DNA of 64,000 nt from an uncultured Bacteroidales bacterium (GCA_902801325.1 CADCHQ010000003.1:62001-126000); one strand, 5' to 3'. Counted from the first letter of the stretch, positions 25,526 through 34,605 are shown. The notes: a model not told the origin generated them from the sequence alone. Numbers and translations are program-made.

Positions 25526-27961
25526 ATGAAAAAGTATGTTTTATCAATTGTAACCCTTGCTTGCTTTGGTGCAGTCAAGGCCGACACCATCGAGGTGCAG
25601 AAGATTCGTCTTTCACAGCCCTATGTGTCGGCAAAGCCCTTCCTGACCGATAGCACGGATGTGAACAAAAAGGCTTGGGACCTTTCGCAGATGCTAACAG
25701 ATGGGACCATCAGTCAGCAGGCATGGAAAACAGGAATGCAGACGGAGGATATGGTTATTCCTCCCTCCGGCAATGATGCCCTGCGTCTTGCGGGCTTCAC
25801 TTTACAGAACGAGAGCTTTGCCAAAGCCAATGTCCTCGTAGGTGGTCCGAAGGATTACAAAGTTTTTATCGACGGAACGGAAGGTGCTTCGCAGAACCTT
25901 GTCCCTGGTCGCCATGATGTGGTGGTGCGCTGGTTGCAGAAAGCCAATAAGGCAGATACCCTGAACCTGCGTGTTGACTGCAATCACGCCGTCCAAGTGA
26001 ATCCCGAAGGTAAAGAACCTTACACGCTGAAGACGCTGATGTATGGCACTCGCTTGTCGGGTGTAAGCATTAGTGCCGATGGACGCTTCATCACGATGGA
26101 CAAAACGCAGACGCGGAATGACGCGAAGACAGACCGCGTGAAGTTCTTGGTGGACCTGAAGACTAATAGTAGAAGCGTGATTAGTGATTTTAGGCAATGG
26201 GCAAGTACGGGCCATAACTATATTGCTGCCTCTACTGCCACTGACCTCACTACGGAATACGAGATGGTGGATGCTGCAACAGGAGAGCGCAAACCCTTCT
26301 TCACGGACTTGCAGAACAAGCAGGGATACTTCCTGCCGGGTGAGAAGCAGATGCTGATATACGACCAGAAGGATGGGCCAAAGGAGGATAGTGAAGTCTT
26401 TCAGGTGCTTGTACCCGATGACAGACAACCGGGTTGGAGAAACCGTTCGAACATCAAGTTGATGGATATTGCCACAGGACAAGTGCGCCCGATTACGGCT
26501 GGACAGCATAATGTTTCCGGAACGATGAGTCCCGATTCCCGTCGCATGCTTCTGCTCATCCACGAGAACGATATCACGAAGCGTCCCTTCGAGTTTACAA
26601 CTGCTGTCGTGCTTGATCTCGAAAGCATGCAAGCCGACACGCTTTTTGCTCACGATGGTTTCGCAGGGCAAGGGCAATGGAGTCCCGACGGGCAATATCT
26701 CGTCTTCCAGGGTAGTCCTGAAGCCTTCGACGGAATCGGAAATCGAACCCCCAAGGGTATGACTGCCTCCATGATTCAGCAGGAACTCTTCCGCATCGAC
26801 CTGCCTTCGAAGAAGATTACTCCCCTGACGGCAGACTTCAATCCCAACATCAGTTCATGGCAATGCTCGAAGGCCGACGGTATGATTTATGCTTTGTGCG
26901 AGAACAGGGACAATCAGGATATCTTCCGTATAGATCCCAAAACTGGAAAGAGCGAGATGTTGCCTTTGACAGAACGCTTTGTGATGCGCTTCGATGTGGC
27001 AGATGACGTACCTATGCTTGCTTACTACGGACAAGGGCATTCGAATAGCGACAGACTCTACGTATATGACTTGAAAAAGAATCGCGAGACGTTGGTAGAG
27101 GACTTGAATGCCGTAAGGATGAAGGATGTGGAACTGGGAGAATTTGGCGAATGGAACTTTAAGGCTGAACGAGGCGATACCATCTACGGACGTTATTATT
27201 TGCCTCCTCATTTCGACGCTTCGAAGCAATATCCCATGCTCGTGTATTACTATGGCGGATGTTCTCCAGTTGGAAGATATCTAGACAGTTATTACTCCTT
27301 CCATGGGTGGGCTGCAATGGGTTATGTCGTATATGTCATTCAGCCTTCAGGTTGCACGGGATTCGGTCAAGAGTTTGCTGCCCGACACGTGAATGCCTAT
27401 GGTGATTATACGGCAGACGACATCATTCAAGGTACGAAGCAGTTCTGTGCCGAACATCCATTTGTGAACAAGAAGAAGATTGGTTGTTTGGGTGCTTCCT
27501 ATGGTGGTTTCATGACACAATACTTGCAGACGCAAACCGACATCTTTGCTGCTGCTATGAGTCATGCGGGCATCAGTGACCCCACAAGCTATTGGGGCTA
27601 CGGATATTGGGGCTATTCCTATAGCACCATCTCTGCCGCTAACAGTTATCCTTGGAACAACAAGGAACTCTTCACCGACCACTCGCCCCTGACCCTTGCC
27701 GATCGCATTCACACGCCCATCCTCTTTATGCACGGAGCAGAGGACACGAATGTTCCCATTAACGAGAGCATCCAACTCTTCACTGCCTTGAAGATATTGG
27801 GACGAGAGACAGCCTTCGTTACAGTTAAGGGTGAAAATCATCACATACTCACCTATTCGCGTCGCATCAAGTGGCAAAACACCATCTATGCTTGGTTTGA
27901 GCGCTGGCTGAAGGACGACCCGACTTGGTGGAACACCATGTATCCAGAGAAGAACCTATGA
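25526..27961 (+). CDS. DPP-IV-like S9 family serine peptidase
   Basis: 811 residues with a signal peptide (MKKYVLSIVTLACFGAVKA). An eight-bladed propeller-type N-terminal part precedes an alpha/beta hydrolase domain with catalytic Ser658 in LGASYGGFM, Asp740 in HGAEDTNVP and His772 in GENHHI. Such periplasmic prolyl oligopeptidase-family enzymes trim dipeptides or oligopeptides from imported peptides. A tyrosine-rich stretch (YWGYGYWGYSY) follows the serine motif. Its stop codon overlaps the start of mutS2 (ATGA), although the functions appear unrelated. Confidence 0.9.
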   Translation: MKKYVLSIVTLACFGAVKADTIEVQKIRLSQPYVSAKPFLTDSTDVNKKAWDLSQMLTDGTISQQAWKTGMQTEDMVIPPSGNDALRLAGFTLQNESFAKANVLVGGPKDYKVFIDGTEGASQNLVPGRHDVVVRWLQKANKADTLNLRVDCNHAVQVNPEGKEPYTLKTLMYGTRLSGVSISADGRFITMDKTQTRNDAKTDRVKFLVDLKTNSRSVISDFRQWASTGHNYIAASTATDLTTEYEMVDAATGERKPFFTDLQNKQGYFLPGEKQMLIYDQKDGPKEDSEVFQVLVPDDRQPGWRNRSNIKLMDIATGQVRPITAGQHNVSGTMSPDSRRMLLLIHENDITKRPFEFTTAVVLDLESMQADTLFAHDGFAGQGQWSPDGQYLVFQGSPEAFDGIGNRTPKGMTASMIQQELFRIDLPSKKITPLTADFNPNISSWQCSKADGMIYALCENRDNQDIFRIDPKTGKSEMLPLTERFVMRFDVADDVPMLAYYGQGHSNSDRLYVYDLKKNRETLVEDLNAVRMKDVELGEFGEWNFKAERGDTIYGRYYLPPHFDASKQYPMLVYYYGGCSPVGRYLDSYYSFHGWAAMGYVVYVIQPSGCTGFGQEFAARHVNAYGDYTADDIIQGTKQFCAEHPFVNKKKIGCLGASYGGFMTQYLQTQTDIFAAAMSHAGISDPTSYWGYGYWGYSYSTISAANSYPWNNKELFTDHSPLTLADRIHTPILFMHGAEDTNVPINESIQLFTALKILGRETAFVTVKGENHHILTYSRRIKWQNTIYAWFERWLKDDPTWWNTMYPEKNL

Positions 27962-30465
27962 CGAAAGATATTGAAAAGAAGCTTGGATTCGATGAGATTC
28001 GAACCTTGCTGAAAGGTCATTGCATCTCTCGTCTTGGTACTGAACGAGTGGATGAGATGACTTTCATGACCAACGTGGAGCAGATTCGCTATAAGTTGGC
28101 TCTTGCCGATGAGGTGCGCCAACTTGTTGACAACGAGCTGCAACTGCCCGGCGAAGATTTCTTCGATATGCGCATCCCTTTGCGTCGGATTCGTGTTGAA
28201 GGCACACGCCTTGAGGAAGGTGAGATGTGGGAACTCAAACGTTCGCTCGACACCCTGCATTCGTGGCTTGCCGTCATTCAGAAAGACGAGAAACCCTACC
28301 CTGCCCTTGCTAAACTGGCAGAAGGCGTATTTAGTTTCCATACTGTCACTAAGCAGATAGAAGCCCTTCTGGATATGTATGGGCATATCAAGGATACGGC
28401 AAGTCCCGAACTCGCCCGCATTCGTCGTGAACTGCAACGAACCGAAGGGAGTGTCGGACGCACGCTGAACGCCATCCTTGAGAGTGCCAAGAAAGAAGGT
28501 CTCATAGAGCAAAGCACTATGCCAACCATTCGCGACGGCAGACTCGTTATTCCCGTTGCTCCTGCCTTGAAACGCCGCATACGAGGTATTGTGCATGGCG
28601 AGAGCGCTACGGGTAAGACCATCTTCATCGAACCGGCTGCAGTCGTGGAGGCAAACAACAATTTGCGTGAGTTGGAGGCAGAGGAGAAGCGCGAAATCAT
28701 GCGCATCCTGCAAGTCTTTTCCGATACGCTTCGTCCCAATCTTCCAGAGTTGATGAAGGCATACGATTTCTTGGCCGACATCGAACTCGCTTTGGCAAAA
28801 CACCGCCTTGCCTTGCAGATAGGTGCTATTGCGCCTAAGGTAAGCAATATGCCCTTGATAGACTGGACAATGGCTCGCCATCCCTTGCTCGACTTAAGGC
28901 TTCGTCGACAGGGACAGCGCGTAGTTCCGCTCGATATCACGCTTAGTGCCACGCAACGCATACTTGTTATCAGCGGTCCCAATGCCGGTGGCAAGAGCGT
29001 TTGCCTGAAGACGGTAGGCTTACTGCAATACATGCTTCAGTGTGCCATTCCTATTCCAGTGGGCGAGAATTCGCGTGTGGGTTTCTTCTCCGATATCTTC
29101 ATCGACATTGGTGACGAACAGAGCCTTGCCGACGACCTTTCTACCTACTCCTCCCATCTGATGGGCATGAAGCAGATGATGAAGGAGTGTAATTCCCATA
29201 CCTTGCTTCTCATTGACGAGTTTGGTTCAGGCACAGAGCCCAACATTGGAGGCGCTTTGGCGGAAGCCATGCTCGAACACTTCGTCGAACAAGGGACTTA
29301 TGCCGTCATCACCACCCACTACCAGAACCTGAAACATTTTGCTGATAGTCACGAGGGTGTGGCCAATGGTTCGATGCTCTATGACAGACATCAGATGCAA
29401 GCCCTCTTCCGCCTTGAGATAGGCCATCCAGGCAGTTCGTTTGCGGTGGAAATAGCGCGTAAGATAGGCATTCCTGAGCATGTCATCAGTAGAGCCTCGG
29501 AAATTGTGGGTCAGGAATACATCAATGCCGACAAGTATCTGCTTGATATCGTTCGTGATAAGCGATATTGGGAAGGTAAGCGCCAAACCATCCACCAGCG
29601 TGAGAAAGATGTTGAGCGGACGATTGCCCGATACGAAGATGAAGTGGAGTCGTTGCAGAAACAACGCAAGCAAATCATTGCTTCAGCTCGTCAGCAGGCA
29701 GAGGAAATCATCAACGAGAGCAATGCCCTTGTCGAGAATACCATTCGTGAGATTAAGGAGGCACAGGCCGAACGCGAACGCACTCGTGAGGCTCGTAGTG
29801 AGCTTGATGCCTTCCGCACCCAACTCAGTAAGAAGGAGCAGGAAGAGAGTGACGCCATCGACCGCAAGATGCAACAAATTCTGGCGCGCAAGCAACGCAA
29901 GGAAGAACGCAAACGCAAGAAACTGGAAGAGGAACAAAAGGCGAAGACGGCGGTGCAAACTGAATCTGAAGCCAAGCCTCAGAAGCATGGTCCTATTATG
30001 GACGAGGGTTCGCACGTTCGCATCAAAGGACAAAGCACCATTGGCATTATCGAGCAACTGAGAGGACGTAAAGCCACGGTTCTCTTCGGACAAATGCGTA
30101 CTACTCTGCCACTCGATATGCTTGAACTGGCTTCCGATGTTGTTGTGGCTCAACCCCGTACGACTGTCAACAGTTACATCAGCAAGCAGACACTCGACCA
30201 GATGCATAAGACACAACTGAACTTCCACTCGGAAATCGATGTTCGCGGCATGCGTGGTGACGAGGCGTTGGGTGTGGTTACGCGTTTCATCGACGACGCC
30301 ACACTGGTGGGCGCATCTCGCTTGCGCATCCTTCACGGAACTGGTACAGGAGCTTTGCGTCAGCTCATTAGACAATACCTGCAAACCATCCCCAATGTTC
30401 GCTCTGCTCGTGACGAACATGTGCAGTTTGGTGGCGCTGGCATTACAGTGGTAGAACTGGAGTAA
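27958..30465 (+). CDS. mutS2: MutS2 (RQC/Smr-type) ATPase-nuclease
   Basis: 835 residues from the ATG at 27958, which overlaps the previous stop codon; an upstream in-frame ATG lies inside the S9 gene. The P-loop SGPNAGGKS is at 339-347, with DEFGSGTEP and the ABC-type STYSSHL signature downstream, a long coiled coil (about 520-660), a KOW-like segment and a C-terminal Smr domain (LRILHGTGTGALRQLIRQYL). MutS2 suppresses recombination or, in Bacillus, splits collided ribosomes. Confidence 0.95.
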   Translation: MTKDIEKKLGFDEIRTLLKGHCISRLGTERVDEMTFMTNVEQIRYKLALADEVRQLVDNELQLPGEDFFDMRIPLRRIRVEGTRLEEGEMWELKRSLDTLHSWLAVIQKDEKPYPALAKLAEGVFSFHTVTKQIEALLDMYGHIKDTASPELARIRRELQRTEGSVGRTLNAILESAKKEGLIEQSTMPTIRDGRLVIPVAPALKRRIRGIVHGESATGKTIFIEPAAVVEANNNLRELEAEEKREIMRILQVFSDTLRPNLPELMKAYDFLADIELALAKHRLALQIGAIAPKVSNMPLIDWTMARHPLLDLRLRRQGQRVVPLDITLSATQRILVISGPNAGGKSVCLKTVGLLQYMLQCAIPIPVGENSRVGFFSDIFIDIGDEQSLADDLSTYSSHLMGMKQMMKECNSHTLLLIDEFGSGTEPNIGGALAEAMLEHFVEQGTYAVITTHYQNLKHFADSHEGVANGSMLYDRHQMQALFRLEIGHPGSSFAVEIARKIGIPEHVISRASEIVGQEYINADKYLLDIVRDKRYWEGKRQTIHQREKDVERTIARYEDEVESLQKQRKQIIASARQQAEEIINESNALVENTIREIKEAQAERERTREARSELDAFRTQLSKKEQEESDAIDRKMQQILARKQRKEERKRKKLEEEQKAKTAVQTESEAKPQKHGPIMDEGSHVRIKGQSTIGIIEQLRGRKATVLFGQMRTTLPLDMLELASDVVVAQPRTTVNSYISKQTLDQMHKTQLNFHSEIDVRGMRGDEALGVVTRFIDDATLVGASRLRILHGTGTGALRQLIRQYLQTIPNVRSARDEHVQFGGAGITVVELE

Positions 30466-30497
30466 AACTCTTTAAACCTATACTTTATTGCAGAAGA

Positions 30498-30695
30498 CCT
30501 AAGGCCTTATTTCGTAGGGCCTTAGGTCTTATTAATTTGCGCCTTAGGCCTTATTCGTTTGCGCCTTAGGCCTTATTCATTTGCACCTTAGGTCTTATTG
30601 TGGAAGGCCTAAGGCTTGCTTGCCCAAGTAGAGAGTCTTGCTTGTACAACCTCTGCGTCTTGTTTGCCCAAGCGTGGAGCCTTGCTTGTATAATG
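30498..30695. repeat. 22-base-period array B, nine units
   Basis: Units start at 30498, 30520, 30542, 30564, 30586, 30608, 30630, 30652 and 30674, every step exactly 22. The first six contain CCTTAGG(C/T)CTT or CCTAAGGC(C/T)T. The last four, counting the shared sixth unit, carry GCTTGCCCAAG or GCTTGTACAAC. It fills the space between the convergent mutS2 and hypothetical genes. Confidence 0.93.
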
Positions 30696-30697
30696 CT

Positions 30698-31402
30698 TTA
30701 GAGGTTCATTGCCTGACAAAAAGCGCGATAGTCAGCACTAAGTCGAGCGAGTTGATAAGGTTGGATGTTCAGTGAAAAAGTACCTTTCAAAGCATCGAGT
30801 CCATAATAAGCCTTGAGCAGGCTTGCAAGATTGAAGCCTAGTGCATCGCCCCGTCGCATGAGATATAGGGCTGTGCGTGTGAGTAAGTTAGCATCGTGGT
30901 CGATGTGGTGAAGTGTGTGGAAAAGGACGTAACTTGCCGCTAGCGTCTGAACATTTATCAGATGGGCCATGCGAGGGCGTCCCTCCTCTACTGCCAGTTT
31001 GCGCAATAGCCAACTGATGTCGTCGGGTTCTGTAAGGACGGGTACAAGTGTGGCAATAACCTTCTTCTTGTCCTCCTCGTTGCCTTGAACCCGTGCAAGG
31101 AATGTACGTGAACCATTACTCCGCAGGTGCATCGTACCTTCTTTTAGTCGCTGGCTTATGGCCTTCATCATCGTCACCAGAAAGGCTTTGGAATTCTTAT
31201 CGGTAAGTTCTTGCGTAATTGCCCAAACGTCAGCTTCGTCAAGTTGTGGAATGAAACGTTCCGCCAAAATATATCCTGCCGTGCGGAATTGAGCATTCGA
31301 GAGGCTGTCGATATAAACGAAAATGCCCTGCCAATCCCGTTGTGCTACAAGTGCTTGCAGCCTTTGGTTTATGGCAGGGTTGTAATGTTTGTCAGTACTC
31401 AA
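30698..31402 (-). CDS. Conserved hypothetical alpha-helical protein
   Basis: 234 residues, no signal peptide or membrane helix, predicted mainly helical. No catalytic motif seen. Visible features are an N-terminal LQALVAQRDWQGIFVYIDSLSNAQFRTAGYILAE stretch reminiscent of helical repeats and a His-rich LFHTLHHIDHD segment. Composition fits its neighbours, so it is probably a resident gene. It runs leftward from near the tRNA-Thr gene and ends right at array B. Confidence 0.75.
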   Translation of the reverse strand: MSTDKHYNPAINQRLQALVAQRDWQGIFVYIDSLSNAQFRTAGYILAERFIPQLDEADVWAITQELTDKNSKAFLVTMMKAISQRLKEGTMHLRSNGSRTFLARVQGNEEDKKKVIATLVPVLTEPDDISWLLRKLAVEEGRPRMAHLINVQTLAASYVLFHTLHHIDHDANLLTRTALYLMRRGDALGFNLASLLKAYYGLDALKGTFSLNIQPYQLARLSADYRAFCQAMNL

Positions 31403-31543
31403 CTCAATACTTTGAACTCTGAACTTGACAGAAGCCTTGTCGAATTGGATATCCGATTTCCTGCCGGTGGGCAGGCAATCAAGACTTCATCGTAATCTGT
31501 CATCTGAAAGCAAGCTTTCGCTGCCATCTTAGATGAATTCTTG

Positions 31544-31617
31544 AGCCTCTTGTCGGATTCGAACCAACGACCCCGAGATTACAAATCACGTGCTCTGGCC
31601 AACTGAGCTAAAGAGGC
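31544..31617 (-). tRNA. tRNA-Thr (anticodon UGU)
   Basis: Read leftward, a complete cloverleaf: acceptor GCCTCTT / AAGAGGC, D arm GCTC...GAGC, anticodon loop TTTGTAA with anticodon TGT, T arm GTTGG TTCGAAT CCGAC. The anticodon stem (CGTGA / TCTCG) carries one T-T mismatch in the middle. No CCA is encoded. It directly follows the SRP RNA candidate, with which it may be co-transcribed. Confidence 0.95.
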
Positions 31618-31618
31618 G

Positions 31619-31725
31619 GGTGGGAAAGCTTGCCGCATCGCGCCGCTACAACCAAGTACCCTTGCTGCGGTCAAGCCCTGGGGGATTCCGAGGGAGCATG
31701 CCGTACGGGACTTTCCCATATTTGC
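31619..31725 (-). ncRNA. ffs: Probable signal recognition particle RNA (4.5S type)
   Basis: A stretch of about 105 bases read leftward from just after a TACCTTTG box. The ends pair (GGGAAAG at 31717-31711 with CTTTCCC at 31628-31622), an inner stem is possible (CGGCAT / ATGCGG), and the tip (31681-31652) reads CCAGGGCTTGACC GCAGCAAGGGTACTTGG. The AGCA-AGGGTA part resembles the conserved SRP helix 8, but the usual GGAA tip is replaced by a larger loop, as I recall for this phylum. A covariance search would settle it. Confidence 0.6.
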
Positions 31726-31730
31726 GGGTG

Positions 31731-31738
31731 CAAAGGTA
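31731..31738 (-). promoter_or_regulatory. -7 box of the SRP RNA / tRNA-Thr unit
   Basis: TACCTTTG read leftward, placed a few bases before the predicted RNA 5' end. The -33 region is A/T-rich and formed by a 7-base array rather than a clear TTTG. Confidence 0.6.
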
Positions 31739-31744
31739 CAAAAA

Positions 31745-31786
31745 AATTAAGAATTAATAGTTAAGAATTAAGAATTATTTTTAATT
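31745..31786. repeat. Short 7-base array
   Basis: AATTAAG, AATTAAT, AGTTAAG, AATTAAG, AATTATT in succession, period 7, between the two divergent promoters. Confidence 0.85.
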
Positions 31787-31787
31787 A

Positions 31788-31819
31788 TTTGGTATTTTGC
31801 GCACTAATTCGTACTTTTG
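31788..31819 (+). promoter_or_regulatory. Promoter of the DUF4199 / GT2 operon
   Basis: TTTG at 31788-31791, exactly 20 bases, TACTTTTG at 31812-31819. The ATG at 31838 follows after 18 bases. Confidence 0.8.
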
Positions 31820-31837
31820 TACGAATATAAAGCACGA

Positions 31838-32383
31838 ATGAATAGTACAAATAAATTTAATGGTATACAGGCGCGCGCTTTTTGCATGCAATACGGATTG
31901 GTCGTGGGGTTACTTACAAGTGCAAGCTTTCTAGCCACGATGTATGGTTTAGGCGCTCCTTCTGTCGGCTTACTGGGCAACATACTTGGCATATTCGCCT
32001 TTGTTGCAGCTTTTCGTTTTATACGTAACTATCGGCAAGAGGTAGAAAGATTAACTTTCCTGCAAGCCTGCTATATGGCCTTCCTTACTTTCTTCTTCGC
32101 TTCGTTGCTCACGGCAGTTGTTCAGTACCTCTATCTGGCATTCCTCGATCACGGACGTCTTTTCATGCAAGTAGAACAGATGCTGAGTATGCCTGAATAC
32201 GAGCAATGGCTAAAGCAAATGGCTGGTGGTGCTGATATTGAAGAGGTGAAGAAGGCGGCTCTTGGTTTATTGTCGAATCCAGCAAAGATGACGCTGCAAT
32301 TGCTTTGGAGTGACACCCTGCTATCGTTAATCCTATCCATTCCAACTGCCCTTCTGAGCATGACAGGAAAGAATAAAGAATAA
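31838..32383 (+). CDS. DUF4199 membrane protein
   Basis: 181 residues from the ATG at 31838; the earlier frame start at 31817 would lie on the promoter. Four hydrophobic segments (LVVGLLTSASFLATMYGL, LGILGIFAFVAAF-like, FLTFFFASLLTAVVQYLYLAF and a C-terminal one) match the DUF4199 family, which in Bacteroidota often lies directly before a GT2 dolichyl-phosphate-mannose-synthase-like gene, as here. Function unknown; a helper of the transferase is possible. Confidence 0.82.
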   Translation: MNSTNKFNGIQARAFCMQYGLVVGLLTSASFLATMYGLGAPSVGLLGNILGIFAFVAAFRFIRNYRQEVERLTFLQACYMAFLTFFFASLLTAVVQYLYLAFLDHGRLFMQVEQMLSMPEYEQWLKQMAGGADIEEVKKAALGLLSNPAKMTLQLLWSDTLLSLILSIPTALLSMTGKNKE

Positions 32384-32386
32384 TAA

Positions 32387-32434
32387 ATTGTATAATCGTA
32401 AAATTGTAAAATTGTTAAATCGTAAAATTAAAAT
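32387..32434. repeat. Short 8-base array
   Basis: Six octamers (ATTGTATA, ATCGTAAA, ATTGTAAA, ATTGTTAA, ATCGTAAA, ATTAAAAT), exact period 8, filling the spacer between the DUF4199 and GT2 genes up to the GT2 start codon. Confidence 0.9.
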
Positions 32435-33394
32435 ATGGACGTATCAGTAATTGTTCCTTTGTTTAATGAAGATGAGTCGTTGCGCGAACTCTACGAGTGG
32501 ATTGAACGCGTTATGCATGAAAATAATCTCTCGTACGAGGTGATATTCGTAGATGACGGTTCGACTGATAACTCGTGGAAGGTAATTAACGAACTCAGTA
32601 GTGAGCATCCCGAAGTGCGTGGCATCAAGTTCCGTCGCAACTACGGCAAGAGTCCTGCCTTGTATTGTGGCTTCGAACGTGCCGAAGGAGATGTGGTCAT
32701 AACGATGGATGCCGATTTACAGGATTCGCCAGACGAGATACCTGAATTGCGCCGCATGATTGTGGAGGACGGCTATGACCTGGTGAGTGGTTGGAAGATG
32801 AATCGCAGTAAGGGCGACCCCTTGTCGAAGACCATTCCTACGAAACTCTTCAATGCTACGGCTCGTAAAGTGAGTGGAATACATAACCTGCACGATTTCA
32901 ATTGCGGACTTAAAGCCTATCGTCGTGATGTGGTGAAGAACATTGAGGTCTATGGCGAGATGCATCGCTATATTCCTTATCTGGCTAAGAATGCTGGTTT
33001 TGCCAAGATTGGAGAGAAGCGTGTCCATCATCAGGCTCGCAAACATGGGAAGTCGAAGTTCATGGGTTGGAATCGCTTCGTGAATGGTTATCTCGATCTG
33101 ATTTCCCTTTGGTTCCTCAATAGTTTTGGGCTTAAACCCATGCATGTCTTTGGTTTCGTGGGAACACTTATGTTCCTCATCGGTTTCATAGCTGCTGTGG
33201 TTGTAGGCGCCAATAAGCTCTATTGCCTTGCCAGTGGCGTTCCCGCTCGCTTGGTAACGGATAGTCCTTATTTCTATATAGCTCTCACGATGATGATTTT
33301 GGGTACGCAGTTGTTCGTGGCCGGATTCCTTGGCGAACTCATTAGCCGCAATTCGCAAGAGCGCAATAACTATCAGATTGAAAAGGTTATTTAA
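32435..33394 (+). CDS. GT2 glycosyltransferase, polyprenyl-phosphate mannose/glucose synthase type
   Basis: 319 residues. The GT-A fold starts at once (VSVIVPLFNEDESLRELYEW, VDDGSTDNSWKVI), with the DAD metal motif in MDADLQDSPDE and the FNCGLKAYR acceptor-loop segment. Two C-terminal membrane helices (about 230-255 and 275-300) follow, as in GtrB/DPM1-like enzymes that load sugars on undecaprenyl phosphate. The sugar is unknown. Confidence 0.92.
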   Translation: MDVSVIVPLFNEDESLRELYEWIERVMHENNLSYEVIFVDDGSTDNSWKVINELSSEHPEVRGIKFRRNYGKSPALYCGFERAEGDVVITMDADLQDSPDEIPELRRMIVEDGYDLVSGWKMNRSKGDPLSKTIPTKLFNATARKVSGIHNLHDFNCGLKAYRRDVVKNIEVYGEMHRYIPYLAKNAGFAKIGEKRVHHQARKHGKSKFMGWNRFVNGYLDLISLWFLNSFGLKPMHVFGFVGTLMFLIGFIAAVVVGANKLYCLASGVPARLVTDSPYFYIALTMMILGTQLFVAGFLGELISRNSQERNNYQIEKVI

Positions 33395-33410
33395 GAGTCT
33401 GCGAGGTAGA

Positions 33411-33917
33411 ATGAGGAAGATGAAGGCAAATTGCAATTCACTGGGGAAGCGACTAATGTTGCTTTCTCTCTTTGCCGTTTTGTCATTACCTTTGTTCCTC
33501 TCCTCGTGTGACGGGATTGACTGTACCATCAATAATGTGGTAACCTTGCATGTGGGTTTTTATTCTTCGGAGGGTACTGAACTCGCTTATGCCGACACGC
33601 TTACCATTACTGCAGCAGGTACGGATTCCGTCTTGCTGAATCGTGGTGTTCGGAAGTCAGCTGTGGAATTGCCCATGAGTTTTGACGCAAAAGCAGACAC
33701 ACTATCTTTCTCTTTCGATGGGTATGTGATAACCTTACGTGTTGCCAAGACCAACAAACCGCATTTTGAGTCACCCGATTGCCCGATTGTGGTTTATCAT
33801 GAGTTGGAGGGCCTTGACTTTGACGACCCTTTGGGACAAGTCGATTCTATTGTAATAGTTCGTAAATCAGTAAATAATGAACCGCTTGAGAACATTCGTT
33901 TCTATTTTGCTGATTAG
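33411..33917 (+). CDS. DUF6452 family lipoprotein
   Basis: 168 residues from the ATG at 33411; a frame start at 33330 would overlap the GT2 gene. Lipoprotein signal (LMLLSLFAVLSLPLFLSSCDG) with lipobox cysteine. The body (DCTINNVVTLHVGFYSSEG ... LNRGVRKSAVELPMSF ... HFESPDCPIVVYHELEG) matches DUF6452 as I know it. It overlaps the next gene by 41 bases; the two are a standing pair in Bacteroidales. Envelope role unknown. Confidence 0.82.
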   Translation: MRKMKANCNSLGKRLMLLSLFAVLSLPLFLSSCDGIDCTINNVVTLHVGFYSSEGTELAYADTLTITAAGTDSVLLNRGVRKSAVELPMSFDAKADTLSFSFDGYVITLRVAKTNKPHFESPDCPIVVYHELEGLDFDDPLGQVDSIVIVRKSVNNEPLENIRFYFAD

Positions 33918-34605
33918 TTTGGCCACGTCCTCACTCATGGCACGAGAGCATAAGGAGGTTATTCCCAAAGCTCCGCTCTTTTGTGGTGCAGCAGTCTTTG
34001 GCGACTTGTCAGGTCCTGTGATGCTGGCTGTTGGCAGTAAGTTCAGTCAGTTGGAGGTTGGCGCACGTTTAAACTTCCGCGACCATTATTTTCCCCTTTG
34101 CGAATTGGGCATTGGTGAAAGCACGCGTGAGGGACAGGAACAGAACAATCGATTCCATACGCGAGCTCCTTATTTCCGTGTGGGAATGGATTACAACTTC
34201 AACCGCAAGCATAACGGCAACCGACTGATGGGTGGCATTCGCTATGGTTTCACTAGCTTCAAGTACGACTTCCAGAATCCCGATTTCCAAGATCCCATTT
34301 GGGGTGGCTCGCAGAAAGGACTCGACCTTCGTGGTCAGCAGGGACGTGCTCAATGGCTTGAGTTTACGGTTGGTTGCGAGACAAAGATTTGGTCGTTTAT
34401 CCGACTGGGATGGAATCTTCGTTTCAAAGCCCGCCTTCACCAGAAGAAAAGCGAGTTTGGCGAACCTTATTACATCCCTGGCTTTGGCAAGAATGGAAGC
34501 AGTACATTTGGCGGAACAGTTAATCTGATATTTGATGTTGGCAGGACCTCGAAAAAGAACAAGGTGATTGACGTTAGTAAAACCCTGATAAAGAATAATC
34601 AATGA
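33877..34605 (+). CDS. DUF6048 family outer-membrane-type protein
   Basis: 242 residues with a signal peptide (MNRLRTFVSILLISLATSSLMA). Alternating beta-strands rich in aromatic residues (YFRVGMDYNFNRK, GGIRYGFTSFKYDF, GWNLRFKARLHQKK) suggest a small outer-membrane beta-barrel. Start lies inside the DUF6452 gene and its stop overlaps the apbE start (ATGA), so the three are translationally coupled. Confidence 0.82.
   Translation: MNRLRTFVSILLISLATSSLMAREHKEVIPKAPLFCGAAVFGDLSGPVMLAVGSKFSQLEVGARLNFRDHYFPLCELGIGESTREGQEQNNRFHTRAPYFRVGMDYNFNRKHNGNRLMGGIRYGFTSFKYDFQNPDFQDPIWGGSQKGLDLRGQQGRAQWLEFTVGCETKIWSFIRLGWNLRFKARLHQKKSEFGEPYYIPGFGKNGSSTFGGTVNLIFDVGRTSKKNKVIDVSKTLIKNNQ

Noticed and set aside
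27886..28881. 331-codon minus-strand frame at the start of mutS2
   Set aside because: Antisense shadow of a conserved gene; no recognisable domain.
30498..30695. Rho-independent terminator made by the AAGGCCTT palindromes
   Set aside because: Each palindrome is short, lacks a following T-run and is repeated in phase; this is better described as an array.
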